Part shown: positions 15,065 to 23,285 of the stretch, piece after piece
How the letters are laid out: the number at the start of each line of letters is the position of its first letter
Position numbering within the stretch: the first letter of the stretch is position 1
Source: a virus
Length of the DNA: 34,397 bases
Virus record (IMG/VR): IMGVR_UViG_3300033553_000802
Location: 1 to 34,397 of that record
Reading direction: 5' to 3' (one strand)
Notes under the pieces: generated by a model
The model's database searches: none
Seen by the model: only the letters and a program-made list of their open reading frames with translations
What the model was told of the DNA's origin: nothing
Translations under genes and position numbers: made by a program

Positions 15065-15073
15065 GAGAGCGCC

Positions 15074-17071
15074 ATGCCTCAAAAACAAAAAATCAGAAAA
15101 CTCGCTCGTACCGTCAAAATGCAGGGGCCGCAGTTACGGGCCATGCACTTTGACCGTGCCAGCGCCAAAGAAGACGACCGCACCATCGAGATCAGTTACT
15201 CGTCGGAAACGAGAGACGTGGTCCGCTGGTTCGGCGTTGAGGTCTTAGGCCATGCCGACGGAGAGTGCCGCCTTGAGCGCATCAACACCGGCGGGCCTCT
15301 GTGTATGGACCACAACACCCGGGATCAGATCGGCGTCGTTGAAAAAGCCTGGATCGATGAGGAGAGCCGCAAGGGTCGTGCTCTCGTGCGCTTTGGGAAA
15401 AGCGCCCGTGCTCAGGAGATCTGGCAAGACGTCCTCGATGGGATCCGGGTCAACATTTCGTTCGCCTACGATGTCTACCGTTACTTCCTCGAGGAAGAGG
15501 GGGAAAACGGGCAACCCGATATCCTTCGCGCTGTCGACTGGGAACCGCTGGAGATCTCCATCGTCTCCGTTCCTGCCGACATCTCCGTGGGTATGGGCAG
15601 ATCTCTCGAATATGGCGAACCCCGCGAAGTCGAAATTTACTCAAACGAAACCCCTCTTGAAAGGAGCACCGCCATGAAACGCTGCACCGCTTGTGGCCAC
15701 GACCACGACCAGGACCAATGCCCCCGCTGCCAAGGCCGCGGACTGAACCCGACCCCAGCAGCCCCTCAGGTGAACGCCGAGCAGGAGCGCTCCGGTGAGC
15801 GCAAGCGCATCAACGAGATCCAGGCAGTCGGCCACGCCTTCGCCACGGTCAAAGGTGTTGATGAGCTCGCCCGGCAGTTTGTCGACAACGGCCAGAGCGT
15901 CGAAGCCTTCCAGGCCTCCGTGCTCGAAAAAATGCGCATTGCTGGCACCCCGGCCCCTGGCCTGCCTGAGCCTGCCGACATCAATCTCAACGAGCGTGAA
16001 GACCGCGAGTATTCGGTCCGCAACGCGATCCTGCTGGCGTTGGGTGAGCGCTCCAGCGGTCTCGAGCTGGACATCCACCAGAGCATCGAGAAGAAACTCG
16101 GCCGCAGTTCAAACGGCATTTTTGTGCCGCTGTCTCTGCGCAGCCGTGGTCAGCGCGCCCCGATCGGCACCGCCATGGATTCTCTCTCAGCCGGCGCCGG
16201 CGGCGCCGTGGTTGATACCAGTCTGATGCCGCTGATCGATATCCTGCGCAACAAGATGATGACCCGTGCCCTCGGCGCCCGCGTGCTCTCCGGCCTTACC
16301 GGCAATTTGAGCTTCCCCAAACAGATCGCATCGGCGGTGCTCTCCTGGGTGGCTGAAAACAGCGGCGCCGACGTCTCCGAGTCGGACCTGTCCGCCATGC
16401 TCGGCTCGATCTCTATGGGTCCAAAGAGCGCACAGGCCACCACCGCCGTCTCGCGTCAGCTGCTCGCTCAGGGCAGTGAAGATATCGAGATGCTGATCCG
16501 CGACGATCTCGCCGCGGTGAACGCCCTCGGTCTCGACCTGGCTGCCATCAACGGTAGCGGGAGCAACAACCAGCCGCGAGGCATCCTCAACACCTCCGGC
16601 ATCGGTTCGGTCGTCGGTGGCGATAACGGCCTAATTCCTACCTGGGCGCAGATCGTCAACCTGGAGACGGAAGTCGCCGTCGACAACGCCGACATCGGCA
16701 CCCTGGCCTATCTCACCAACGCCAAGGTGCGCGGCCAGCTCAAACAGACCGAAAAATCCAGCGGCACGGCCCAGTTCATCTGGGAAAAAGGCGCCGGCGG
16801 TTTCGGCGAGATGAACGGCTACCGCGCCGCTGCGTCCAACCAGGTGCCGAGCAACCTCACCAAGGGCTCCGCGATCGACATTGCCTCGGCCATTCTGTAC
16901 GGCAACTGGAACGACCTGATGATCGGTGAGTGGGGCGTCATCGAGATCATCGCCGACCCGTTCTCGCTCAAGAAGCAGGGCATGATTGAGTTGACCAGCT
17001 TCATGATGGCCGACGTCGCCGTGCGCCGCGCCGAGTCCTTTGCTGCAATGAAGGACGCCCTCACCGCGTAA
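15074..17071 (+). CDS. Prohead protease fused to HK97-fold major capsid protein, 665 aa
   Basis: Residues 1-200 are an HK97 gp4-type serine protease. The likely catalytic His is H80 (LCMDHNT) and Ser S129 (VNISFAYDV), 49 residues apart as in HK97 gp4, with WEPLEISIVSVPAD carrying the acidic partner. Residues from about 270 are an HK97-fold capsid protein (delta-like helical region EFSVRNAIL..., then GAVVDTSLMPLIDIL, SWVAENSGAD, NGSGSNNQPRGIL, and the C-terminal MADVAVRRAESF). Between them lies a zinc knuckle (CTACGHDHDQDQCPRC). Codon 201 is an ATG preceded by AAGGAG at seven bases, so the capsid protein (465 aa) is probably also made on its own from an internal start. The GC-rich SD AGGAGAG precedes the main start. 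Confidence 0.92.
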   Translation: MPQKQKIRKLARTVKMQGPQLRAMHFDRASAKEDDRTIEISYSSETRDVVRWFGVEVLGHADGECRLERINTGGPLCMDHNTRDQIGVVEKAWIDEESRKGRALVRFGKSARAQEIWQDVLDGIRVNISFAYDVYRYFLEEEGENGQPDILRAVDWEPLEISIVSVPADISVGMGRSLEYGEPREVEIYSNETPLERSTAMKRCTACGHDHDQDQCPRCQGRGLNPTPAAPQVNAEQERSGERKRINEIQAVGHAFATVKGVDELARQFVDNGQSVEAFQASVLEKMRIAGTPAPGLPEPADINLNEREDREYSVRNAILLALGERSSGLELDIHQSIEKKLGRSSNGIFVPLSLRSRGQRAPIGTAMDSLSAGAGGAVVDTSLMPLIDILRNKMMTRALGARVLSGLTGNLSFPKQIASAVLSWVAENSGADVSESDLSAMLGSISMGPKSAQATTAVSRQLLAQGSEDIEMLIRDDLAAVNALGLDLAAINGSGSNNQPRGILNTSGIGSVVGGDNGLIPTWAQIVNLETEVAVDNADIGTLAYLTNAKVRGQLKQTEKSSGTAQFIWEKGAGGFGEMNGYRAAASNQVPSNLTKGSAIDIASAILYGNWNDLMIGEWGVIEIIADPFSLKKQGMIELTSFMMADVAVRRAESFAAMKDALTA

Positions 17072-17081
17072 GCACAAATCA

Positions 17082-17121
17082 AGCGGCCTGCCATTCGGTG
17101 AAAATGCACCGGCAGGCCGCT
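17082..17121 (+). terminator. Strong hairpin after the capsid gene
   Basis: An 11-bp perfect stem (AGCGGCCTGCC with GGCAGGCCGCT) closing an inner CGGTG/CACCG pairing, followed by ACCACCCTTTT. The T-run is short, so it may act as a partial terminator or as an mRNA-stabilising structure that keeps capsid message abundant. Confidence 0.55.
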
Positions 17122-17147
17122 ACCACCCTTTTACGGAGGATAACGAG

Positions 17148-17390
17148 ATGAAAAAGAAACTCAAGCAGATCACCGCGGTCGATATCAAGCGCGCCACCAC
17201 GGTCGCCCTGCCGACCGGCGGCTCCAACGATGTGCAAAAAGGCGCAGTCCTGCTGGTGCCAAACGAAATCAGCCAGGACGATTCCCGTTACCTGTGCGCC
17301 ATGGGCAAGGCCGAGCCGTGTGATCCGAAGCTCAAGGCCGAACGTGCCAAAGCCGCCCTGGAAAGTGAAGGCAAAAAAGACGACAAGTAA
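17148..17390 (+). CDS. Small protein after capsid gene, 80 aa
   Basis: Good ribosome site (GGAGGATAACGAG then ATG). Lys-rich at both ends, with a central small beta region (TTVALPTGGSNDVQKGAVLLVP) and DDSRYLCAMGKAEP. Proteins of this size and position are often head-decoration or head-completion factors, but no family was recognised. Confidence 0.65.
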   Translation: MKKKLKQITAVDIKRATTVALPTGGSNDVQKGAVLLVPNEISQDDSRYLCAMGKAEPCDPKLKAERAKAALESEGKKDDK

Positions 17391-17412
17391 CCTTTCGGCC
17401 CCTGCAGGCCCG

Positions 17413-17434
17413 GGCGGGAGATCCGTCTCCCGCC
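17413..17434 (+). repeat. 9-bp GC hairpin with TCCG loop in the leader of the head-tail gene
   Basis: GGCGGGAGA pairs with TCTCCCGCC around TCCG; no T-run follows. It lies 35 bp upstream of the GTG start of the next gene. Possibly an RNA processing or attenuation structure. Confidence 0.45.
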
Positions 17435-17468
17435 TATCCTGGAGCGACCGAACTTACCGGAGGACCAC

Positions 17469-17771
17469 GTGTTATTCAACGAGGCAGATCTCGACAATTT
17501 ATTAGCCGATGAAAGCGATGTGATCATTAAACTTAACGGCGTTACCGTCAAGCCGCCCATCAAGGGCAAGCTGCGCAAACGCACCGAGATCGCCTCACCA
17601 CACACCGCCGACACCGTGCTGGTGATCCCCTCACTGCTCTGCAAGGATTCCGACCTGGTCGGCGTCGATCGCACCCACACCCTCACCGTTGATGGCGTGG
17701 CCTATAAACTTTACGGGGACGCCGATCCTCAGAACAGCGGGTTGACCCGCATCGGGCTGGTTAAAGCATGA
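17469..17771 (+). CDS. Head-tail attachment (gpFII-like) protein, 100 aa
   Basis: Starts at GTG with GGAGG six to eight bases upstream. Beta-rich product with IIKLNGVTVKPPIKG, a loop (IASPHTADTVLVIPS), and the C-terminal HTLTVDGVAYKLYGDADPQN plus GLTRIGLVKA. The shape and order (capsid, small protein, this, tail completion) fit lambda FII-type connector proteins. The four-base overlap with the next gene (ATGA) supports co-translation. Confidence 0.68.
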   Translation: MLFNEADLDNLLADESDVIIKLNGVTVKPPIKGKLRKRTEIASPHTADTVLVIPSLLCKDSDLVGVDRTHTLTVDGVAYKLYGDADPQNSGLTRIGLVKA

Positions 17772-18226
17772 CCGCTTTTGATGCCATCATCACCGCGCTG
17801 CAGACCGCCCTGGCTCAGATCCGTATTGCCAACGGCTACCGCACCGATGCCGGCGCCCTGGTGCACCTTAACCTTGAGTATCAGACCGCACCGAAGCAGA
17901 CGCCCTGCCTGATCCTGTTTCCGGGCGAGATCACCGATACCATCGACGGTGACATCCCGCCATCACAGGGCGAGGAAAACCACTTCTTGCCGATCACTGT
18001 TGAGGGTTGGATCGCAGACAGCGAGTCCGGCGCCGAGGGGCAGAAATTACGCCAGGATATTCTCAAGGCGCTTAAGGTCGATCAGTTCCTCGGTGGTCTC
18101 ACCGAGGGCTTTTCCGGATCCGTTACCAGTTCCACGACGATCGAGGACGCTGGTGCCGAGGGTTTTCTCGGCTTTGTGCAGGTGATCGCCACCATCCACT
18201 ATGTCACGGCTTGGGGGGATATCTAA
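17768..18226 (+). CDS. Tail completion / tail terminator protein, 152 aa
   Basis: Resembles gpU/gpZ-like minor tail proteins that cap the tail tube at the head side. A helical start (AFDAIITALQTALAQIR) is followed by a beta-sheet core (QTPCLILFPGEITDTIDGD, then LPITVEGWI) and an ending HYVTAWGDI typical for this class. The TAATG overlap with the next gene links the tail and lysis genes. Confidence 0.7.
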   Translation: MTAFDAIITALQTALAQIRIANGYRTDAGALVHLNLEYQTAPKQTPCLILFPGEITDTIDGDIPPSQGEENHFLPITVEGWIADSESGAEGQKLRQDILKALKVDQFLGGLTEGFSGSVTSSTTIEDAGAEGFLGFVQVIATIHYVTAWGDI

Positions 18227-18561
18227 TGTGCTCTGTGTGTCATCTTGATGTTCCTGTCGGCATTCTTCGGGAGAATTTCCCGAAGGTCGAGCGTGCTATC
18301 GGGGATATTTCAAATTCGCTTAAAGTCACAAACTCCCTGCTGGAGCAACTGGCCGCGCAGAGCGCCGAGATCAAACATTTGCGCGAAGACAACCAGCGCA
18401 ACGAAAAAGATGTCGATGGACTCTTCCTCCGCGTCCGGGGTTTGGAAATGTTACCCGGCCGTGCCGCCTCCAAAATCTTTTTGGTAGGCCTCGCCGCTGC
18501 CGGTGGCTGCATCGGAAGCTTGATCTCGGGCGTGGTCATAATCCTGATAACACAGAGGTAA
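18226..18561 (+). CDS. XhlA-like lysis accessory membrane protein, 111 aa
   Basis: The ATG overlaps the previous stop (TAATG). A predicted coiled coil (NSLLEQLAAQSAEIKHLRED, then a stretch to FLRVRGLEM) is followed by a C-terminal transmembrane helix at about residues 86-109 (IFLVGLAAAGGCIGSLISG and following) with a short positive end. This is the layout of the XhlA/holin-associated family, which sits in the inner membrane and assists endolysin release. The amidase and holin genes next door support the call. Confidence 0.7.
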   Translation: MCSVCHLDVPVGILRENFPKVERAIGDISNSLKVTNSLLEQLAAQSAEIKHLREDNQRNEKDVDGLFLRVRGLEMLPGRAASKIFLVGLAAAGGCIGSLISGVVIILITQR

Positions 18562-18562
18562 A

Positions 18563-19012
18563 ATGAGGCGTTTTAAGAATAGCCCGAAAGGCATTTGTAT
18601 CCACCACAGCCTCACCGCTGATGGTTATGTCAAACAGGACACCGACGCAATCCGCCGCTATCACGTCGAGACCAACGGCTGGGACGAGATCGGCTATCAC
18701 TATCTGGTCGAGCGCATCGACGGTGTGCCACAGGTAACCACCGGCCGCCCCGCCGAATATCAGGGTGCGCACTGCCCCGCACTCAACGCTACGCATTTCG
18801 GCATCTGCATTGTCGGCAACTACGACCTGGCACCTCCTGATCGTGACATGCTCGATACATTGCGCGATCTCTGCAACCATCTCATGGAGGGCCACCGCAT
18901 CCTTTATCGGGATATTGCTTATCACTGCGACTACTCGCACAAATCCTGCCCAGGAAACCTATTCCCGAAAACCGGCTTTTTACTCGATCTGGCTGGGGAG
19001 GTGAGACCCTAA
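18563..19012 (+). CDS. Endolysin: N-acetylmuramoyl-L-alanine amidase (T7 lysozyme/PGRP fold), 149 aa
   Basis: Cuts the bond between N-acetylmuramic acid and L-alanine in peptidoglycan to release progeny. Zinc ligands are visible: H14 in ICIHHS, and H121 and C129, the last two spaced eight residues apart as in T7 lysozyme (H122, C130). The catalytic Lys two before Cys is kept (K127, KSCPG). Tyr in IGYHYLV corresponds to the catalytic tyrosine region, and NATHFGICIVGNYD to the central strand. Length equals that of T7 lysozyme (about 150). No signal peptide, so release depends on the holin. Confidence 0.92.
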   Translation: MRRFKNSPKGICIHHSLTADGYVKQDTDAIRRYHVETNGWDEIGYHYLVERIDGVPQVTTGRPAEYQGAHCPALNATHFGICIVGNYDLAPPDRDMLDTLRDLCNHLMEGHRILYRDIAYHCDYSHKSCPGNLFPKTGFLLDLAGEVRP

Positions 19013-19434
19013 TGGATATTACCGGGATCGGCACCGCAGTTGTCGGCATCAGCAGCAAAATCATCGACAAGCTTTTCCCCGACCCGGTCGAGGCGGCCAG
19101 GGCAAAGGTCGAGCTTCTGCGCATGCAGCAGGACGGTGAGCTCAAGGAGTTGGAAGTGCGAATGTCGGCCATCATCGCCGAGGCCAACAGCAGCGACCCC
19201 TGGACAAGTCGCGCCAGGCCATCCTTTTTATACGTGGTCTACGTCATCATCCTGGCCGCAATCCCCATGGGCTTTTTGCATGCGGCCCAGCCTGAGATGG
19301 CCGCCAACATTGCCACCGGATTCAAGAGTTGGCTCGAAGCCATCCCAGACGATATGTGGATGCTTTTCGGCGCGGGGTACCTGGGTTATACCGGCGCCCG
19401 CACCCTGGATAAAAGAAAAGCGAATAACTTATAA
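19012..19434 (+). CDS. Holin, three-TM GTA type, 140 aa
   Basis: Forms the pore that releases the endolysin. The N-terminal amphipathic region (KIIDKLFPDPVEAARAKVEL) and a coiled coil (LKELEVRMSAIIAEANS) are followed by DPWTSRARPSFLYVVYVIIL and a second hydrophobic segment with WMLFGAGYLGYTGARTLDK. This is the pattern of the holin family first described in gene transfer agents. The ATG overlaps the endolysin stop. Endolysin before holin is the reverse of the lambda order. Confidence 0.85.
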   Translation: MDITGIGTAVVGISSKIIDKLFPDPVEAARAKVELLRMQQDGELKELEVRMSAIIAEANSSDPWTSRARPSFLYVVYVIILAAIPMGFLHAAQPEMAANIATGFKSWLEAIPDDMWMLFGAGYLGYTGARTLDKRKANNL

Positions 19435-19452
19435 CTTTAAACGGAGGTCATC

Positions 19453-20511
19453 ATGCTAAGCGTATCCGGATCGGAAATGAAATACGCCCTGAAAAAGGGC
19501 ACAGACTGGGGCACCGCCGTGGAAGCGGGCGCTGGTGATGGCCTGCTGCTGCTGCCTACAGGCGTTAAATCTGGCGATGCCGCCGTCGAGGTCGACGATT
19601 CACAGGGCCTGTTCTGGTCGGTCGATGGCACCCCAGGCCAGGTCAAGGTCGATGGCGATCTGCCGGGCTACCTGCGCTACGACGGCTGCGATCTGCTGCT
19701 CGCCCTGCTCATGGGCACCGCCGGCGCTCCTGTGCTGCACGATCCAGGTGCCGTCAGTTACGACTACACCTACGATCTCGCCGATGATCTCGATGGCCTG
19801 TTTGCCACGTTCGTGCGCCACTGGAAAAACTACGTCGAAGAGATCCGCAGCCTTAAAGCCGTATCGCTCACCCTGCGTGGCGAACGCGGCAAGCCCCTGC
19901 AGTTGGCCATTGGCTGTATCGGCGATCACAGCGTGCGCGACGGTGTCAACGGTGCCGTCAGTTACGCTAATGTCACCATCGCCGAAACTGCCCACCGCGT
20001 ACACATGGCGCAAGGGGTGTTTCGCGTCAACGATCAGGGCGGCGCCGCCCTGGCTATCGGTGACGTCATCCGCCCCAACAGCTTCGAGCTGACCGCCACC
20101 CGCAAACTGACGCAGACCGCCAGTGGCGCGCTCACCACCGGCGGCTCCAGCCCGCGCGACGTGATCGATGAGCCGGTTAACGACGGCATGCCCGAAGTCT
20201 CGTTAAAGTTGGGATTTCCGTACCACACCAGCAAAACTCGCCTGGATGAGATGGGCACCGACGCCCGCAAAAAGATGGACATCACCTTTACCGGCGCGGT
20301 GATCGAGGGCGCGATCCCTCGGCAGTTCACCCTGCAGCTGCCGCACCTGCAGTACAAAAGCACCGACGTGGTCGATGAGGCCGGCAACATCAAGGAGCCG
20401 GTTGAGTTTATCGTGCATGCCGCAGCAGCCGCACCCACCGGCATGGATGGCGTGCTCAAGCCGTTCCGGATCACCGGTACCAACCAGCGCGCGACCAACC
20501 CGCTCGCATAA
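19453..20511 (+). CDS. Major tail tube protein, 352 aa
   Basis: Strong ribosome site (ACGGAGG). The sequence is beta-rich with regular Gly/Asp turns. LKKGTDWGTAVEAGAGDGLL, GQVKVDGDLPGYLRYDG, LLALLMGTAG and a C-terminal FTLQLPHLQYKSTDV are typical of long tail tube proteins in siphoviruses (one or two beta-sandwich domains). About twice the size of lambda gpV without its Ig domain, hence possibly a two-domain tube. The strong terminator after it fits a gene that must be expressed above its downstream neighbours. Confidence 0.8.
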   Translation: MLSVSGSEMKYALKKGTDWGTAVEAGAGDGLLLLPTGVKSGDAAVEVDDSQGLFWSVDGTPGQVKVDGDLPGYLRYDGCDLLLALLMGTAGAPVLHDPGAVSYDYTYDLADDLDGLFATFVRHWKNYVEEIRSLKAVSLTLRGERGKPLQLAIGCIGDHSVRDGVNGAVSYANVTIAETAHRVHMAQGVFRVNDQGGAALAIGDVIRPNSFELTATRKLTQTASGALTTGGSSPRDVIDEPVNDGMPEVSLKLGFPYHTSKTRLDEMGTDARKKMDITFTGAVIEGAIPRQFTLQLPHLQYKSTDVVDEAGNIKEPVEFIVHAAAAAPTGMDGVLKPFRITGTNQRATNPLA

Positions 20512-20529
20512 TCCGATAGCCGATGCAAT

Positions 20530-20566
20530 GACCCGCCGCAGCGACGGCGACGGCGGGTCGATTTTT
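20530..20566 (+). terminator. Rho-independent terminator after the tail tube gene
   Basis: A 9-bp perfect GC-rich stem (GACCCGCCG with CGGCGGGTC) followed by GATTTTT. Leaky termination here would lower expression of the chaperone and tape-measure genes relative to the tube. Confidence 0.75.
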
Positions 20567-20589
20567 ACCCCTAACGCAGTGAGGATGAC

Positions 20590-20991
20590 ATGGACATTTC
20601 GGCGATCAAGAAAGACAAGTTCCAAGCCTGGGTCACGTTTGATGATGATGTTGAGGTGCTGATCAATTATGTGCCACGCGACGAGCTGGCCGCTATAGGC
20701 AAGGCCTGTGTGGTGGTCTCCCTCGATACGATCACCCGCAAGGAAAGCCGCGATTACGATGCCATCACCGCCGACGTGAAGATCGCGGAGCTGGCCGTGG
20801 CTGACTGGCGTAACCGTAAAACCAAAACCGGCACTGGCTTTGTCGCCGACGGTGAGCCCTTTGCCTGTACACCGGAGAACATCGCGCTGCTAGTCACCAA
20901 GTGGGGCGAGTTTGCCAAGTTTGTCGGCATCGCATGTGTCGATGTCGCCGGTCTGGCTGCCTTGCAGCGGAAGCAGTCGGAAAAAAACTGA
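20590..20991 (+). CDS. Tail assembly chaperone, gpG-like (zero-frame product), 133 aa
   Basis: Sits between the tail tube and tape measure genes, the position of lambda G. Helical/acidic 133-residue protein with DISAIKKDKFQAWVTFDDDV at the start, RDELAAIGKACVVV, and a C-terminal LAALQRKQSEKN. It ends at TGA just after a slippery A_AAA_AAC, from which a longer fusion protein can be made. Chaperones of this type coat the tape measure protein during tail assembly. Confidence 0.8.
   Translation: MDISAIKKDKFQAWVTFDDDVEVLINYVPRDELAAIGKACVVVSLDTITRKESRDYDAITADVKIAELAVADWRNRKTKTGTGFVADGEPFACTPENIALLVTKWGEFAKFVGIACVDVAGLAALQRKQSEKN
20982..20988 (+). other. Programmed -1 ribosomal frameshift site A_AAA_AAC
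   Basis: The heptamer A AAA AAC is in the correct phase (X XXY YYZ) relative to the gpG-like frame and lies immediately before its TGA stop. Slipping back by one enters an open frame of 99 codons that ends exactly at the tape-measure start. Position, phase and downstream frame all match the conserved G/GT frameshift of tailed phages. Confidence 0.85.
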
Positions 20992-21287
20992 TTAACCACC
21001 TGCATGCGGCGCTCGATTTTCCGGGCGTGACCTGCGCAGCCTGCGAGGATGCGCGGCAGGTGGATGGCATCGAGCCAGAATGTATCGCCGGGGCAGGCTG
21101 CCCGATCCCTGATCCGGGATCTGCCGGAGGCAGAGTGTTAGAGATCCGCGCCCTACTAAACACCCTGCGCGGTGTGATCGACCCCGGCACGGTCTGCCGG
21201 ATTTGTGAAGTCGATCGCGACGACCTTGAGCTGCTGGCCTTGGTCGAAACCGAGCTGCAACCCACCGCTCCTCAAGAGGATAGCTAA
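20988..21287 (+). CDS. GT-type frameshift extension of the tail assembly chaperone (99 codons, -1 frame)
   Basis: No independent start with a ribosome site is evident, so this frame is probably translated only as the C-terminal part of a 232-residue fusion made by the -1 slip. It has LINHLHAALDFPG at the junction and several cysteines (C-x2-C in TCAACEDA, C-x2-C in CRICEVD, plus PEC and AGC), suggesting a metal-bound T domain. The stop overlaps the tape-measure ATG (TAATG), as for lambda GT and H. Confidence 0.8.
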   Translation: MINHLHAALDFPGVTCAACEDARQVDGIEPECIAGAGCPIPDPGSAGGRVLEIRALLNTLRGVIDPGTVCRICEVDRDDLELLALVETELQPTAPQEDS

Positions 21288-23080
21288 TGGCCAGAGACAT
21301 CAAGCTCATTATCGGCGGCAATACTCGCGGAGCAGAGGCTGCACTCAAATCGCTTGAGAGATCCGGAGCACAGAGTGCCAGTATCATCGAGCGCGAGTTT
21401 GATCAGCTCGGCACACGCTCCGATGAGGTTTTCAAGAACAAGAGAAAGGCCGCGCAGAGCGCCTACGATAAAATCAAGCAAAGCGGTGCCGCCAGCGCCT
21501 CGGAGCTGGCCCGTTCCGAGAAAGGTCTGGCCAACAAACTCAAGGCCATTGATACCGAGCAGTACGGCGAGCGACTGAGCCTGGCGCAAAAGTTCCGCAA
21601 CAATCTTGGCGGGATCGTTGCCGCAGCCGGAGTCGCTTATGGTGCCGTGCGCATCGGCAAGGAAGCGGTCGAGGAAGCTAAAGTTTTTGAGACGGCCCTG
21701 GTCGATCTCGGCAAGGTTGGCGTCAAGGACCTTGGCGCCGTGCGTGCCGAGATTATGGCTATGCCTGATGAACTTGGCGGGGCCACCGAGTTGGTCAAAG
21801 GTTATTACCAGGTAATCAGCGCCGGGGTGACCGAACCCAAAGCCGCCATGGACCTGCTCACCACTGCAGCCAAAACCGCAAAGACTGCGCATATCGATCA
21901 AGAGATCGTCATCAAGGGTCTGACCAAGGTTATGGCCGGTTACGGTGGCGCTGTCGCAACCGCAGCCGACGCCGCCGACCTGCTGTTCGGTATCGAGAAG
22001 CTCGGCCAGACATCGGTCGCGGAGCTGGTGCCGGTGATCGGTGATCTCGCATCGATCTCCAGCCAGGTCGGCGTCAGTCAATATGAGATGGGCGCGGCCC
22101 TGGCACAGGTCACGCAGACCGCCGGATCAACCTCCCAGGCCGCCACCCAGTATAAAGCCATCATGGTCGGCCTGCTCAAACCGCAGACAAACATGACCGA
22201 GGCGCTGGAGAAGATGGGCTACTCCAGCGGCAAGGCTGCCATCGAGGCCCTCGGCCTGTCCGGCACACTCACTGAACTGGAACAATATGCGATCGACTCC
22301 GGCATCGGTATGGGCAAGCTTTTTGAGAGCTCGGAGGCTTTAACCGGTCTCGGCCCGCTACTCTCCAGCCAGTTTGCCGGCTATAACGTCGCCCTTAAAG
22401 AGCTAAAAGGCAACGCCGGGGCAGCAGATCAAGCTTTTGGCGACTGGCAGGGAACCCTGGAGGCCACGGAAGAATTATTTAAAAACACTGTTGGCAAGGT
22501 GATGATCGATTTGGGCACCGAACTGGCGCCAACGGTCAACTCAGCGCTCAAGGAGATCGCCGCCTGGATCCGTGACAACAAGCCGGGAATTTTAAGCTTT
22601 GTGCAGGGGCTTGGCAGCGTGATCGACGGTGTAACGGCAGCGGCAGGAGTCGCCATAAACTTTGTGCGGGGGGCAGCCGAATTGGCGGCCGAGCTTAGCC
22701 TTCGCACCGAATCCCTGCTTTCCGGAGACTTTTCGCAGGCATTCGGAACCACATCCATCGGCGGCTCCAGCACCGCCTCAAGCGCCGGATCCATGCGCGG
22801 CCCAAGCCAGCCGCTGTTCGGCGAGCCTATGGCCACCGGCGCCAGTTACGTGCCGCGCACCGGCTTTTACCAGCTGCACCGTGGTGAACAGGTCAGCACC
22901 CGCAATGAGGTTTCGCGCGGACGCGATGCCACCGCCCTGCAGATGGGCGACATCAACGTCACCGTCTCCGGAAACCAGGGTGCAGATCCGCAGCGCACAG
23001 GGGAGAAAATCGGCGACGCCGTTGCCCGCAAGCTTTACGAAAAGTTCCGCGAATTCGACCGCCGCTACGCCCGGACTTAA
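21287..23080 (+). CDS. Tail tape measure protein, 597 aa
   Basis: Sets tail length and is ejected into the host. The N-terminal region is Ala/Lys/Glu-rich and helical. The core (KEAVEEAKVFETALVDLGKV, then GATELVKGYYQVISAGV, AKTAHIDQEIVIKGLTKVMA, SQYEMGAALAQVTQTAGSTS) is the TP901-type tape-measure domain. A hydrophobic segment (IDGVTAAAGVAINFVRGAAE) lies near residue 450. The C-terminal end carries a Gly/Ser linker and YVPRTGFYQLHRGEQV, a motif common at the end of tape measures of prophages. At about 0.15 nm per residue this short protein suggests a tail of roughly 90 nm. Confidence 0.9.
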   Translation: MARDIKLIIGGNTRGAEAALKSLERSGAQSASIIEREFDQLGTRSDEVFKNKRKAAQSAYDKIKQSGAASASELARSEKGLANKLKAIDTEQYGERLSLAQKFRNNLGGIVAAAGVAYGAVRIGKEAVEEAKVFETALVDLGKVGVKDLGAVRAEIMAMPDELGGATELVKGYYQVISAGVTEPKAAMDLLTTAAKTAKTAHIDQEIVIKGLTKVMAGYGGAVATAADAADLLFGIEKLGQTSVAELVPVIGDLASISSQVGVSQYEMGAALAQVTQTAGSTSQAATQYKAIMVGLLKPQTNMTEALEKMGYSSGKAAIEALGLSGTLTELEQYAIDSGIGMGKLFESSEALTGLGPLLSSQFAGYNVALKELKGNAGAADQAFGDWQGTLEATEELFKNTVGKVMIDLGTELAPTVNSALKEIAAWIRDNKPGILSFVQGLGSVIDGVTAAAGVAINFVRGAAELAAELSLRTESLLSGDFSQAFGTTSIGGSSTASSAGSMRGPSQPLFGEPMATGASYVPRTGFYQLHRGEQVSTRNEVSRGRDATALQMGDINVTVSGNQGADPQRTGEKIGDAVARKLYEKFREFDRRYART

Positions 23081-23105
23081 CTGTAACTTACTAAGGAGAT
23101 TCACC

Positions 23106-23285
23106 ATGTGGACCATCGACGCGCAGTGCCCCAGATGCTGCAAGAAAAACGAGTGCCTTGATCGCCCGGAGGCAATTAAAACCCTGACCACCCTGACCGG
23201 CAAGCTCAATGGTTCGGCCAAGTTTGTCGACGGTCCGGGTGATGGAATCATTATCTTCTCATGCCGTGATTTTGAGGTGGCCTAA
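23106..23285 (+). CDS. Small cysteine-rich tail-region protein, 59 aa
   Basis: Preceded by AAGGAGATT at good spacing. Contains CPRCCKKNEC and a late Cys (FSCRD), probably binding a metal, with a PGDGIIIF strand. No named family. Lies between tape measure and distal tail genes; it directly abuts the next gene. Confidence 0.6.
   Translation: MWTIDAQCPRCCKKNECLDRPEAIKTLTTLTGKLNGSAKFVDGPGDGIIIFSCRDFEVA

Noticed and set aside
20901-20987. An independent start for the frame downstream of the chaperone gene
   Set aside because: The upstream part is a Cys/Arg-rich shadow of the gpG-like gene; the slippery heptamer explains how the frame is entered.
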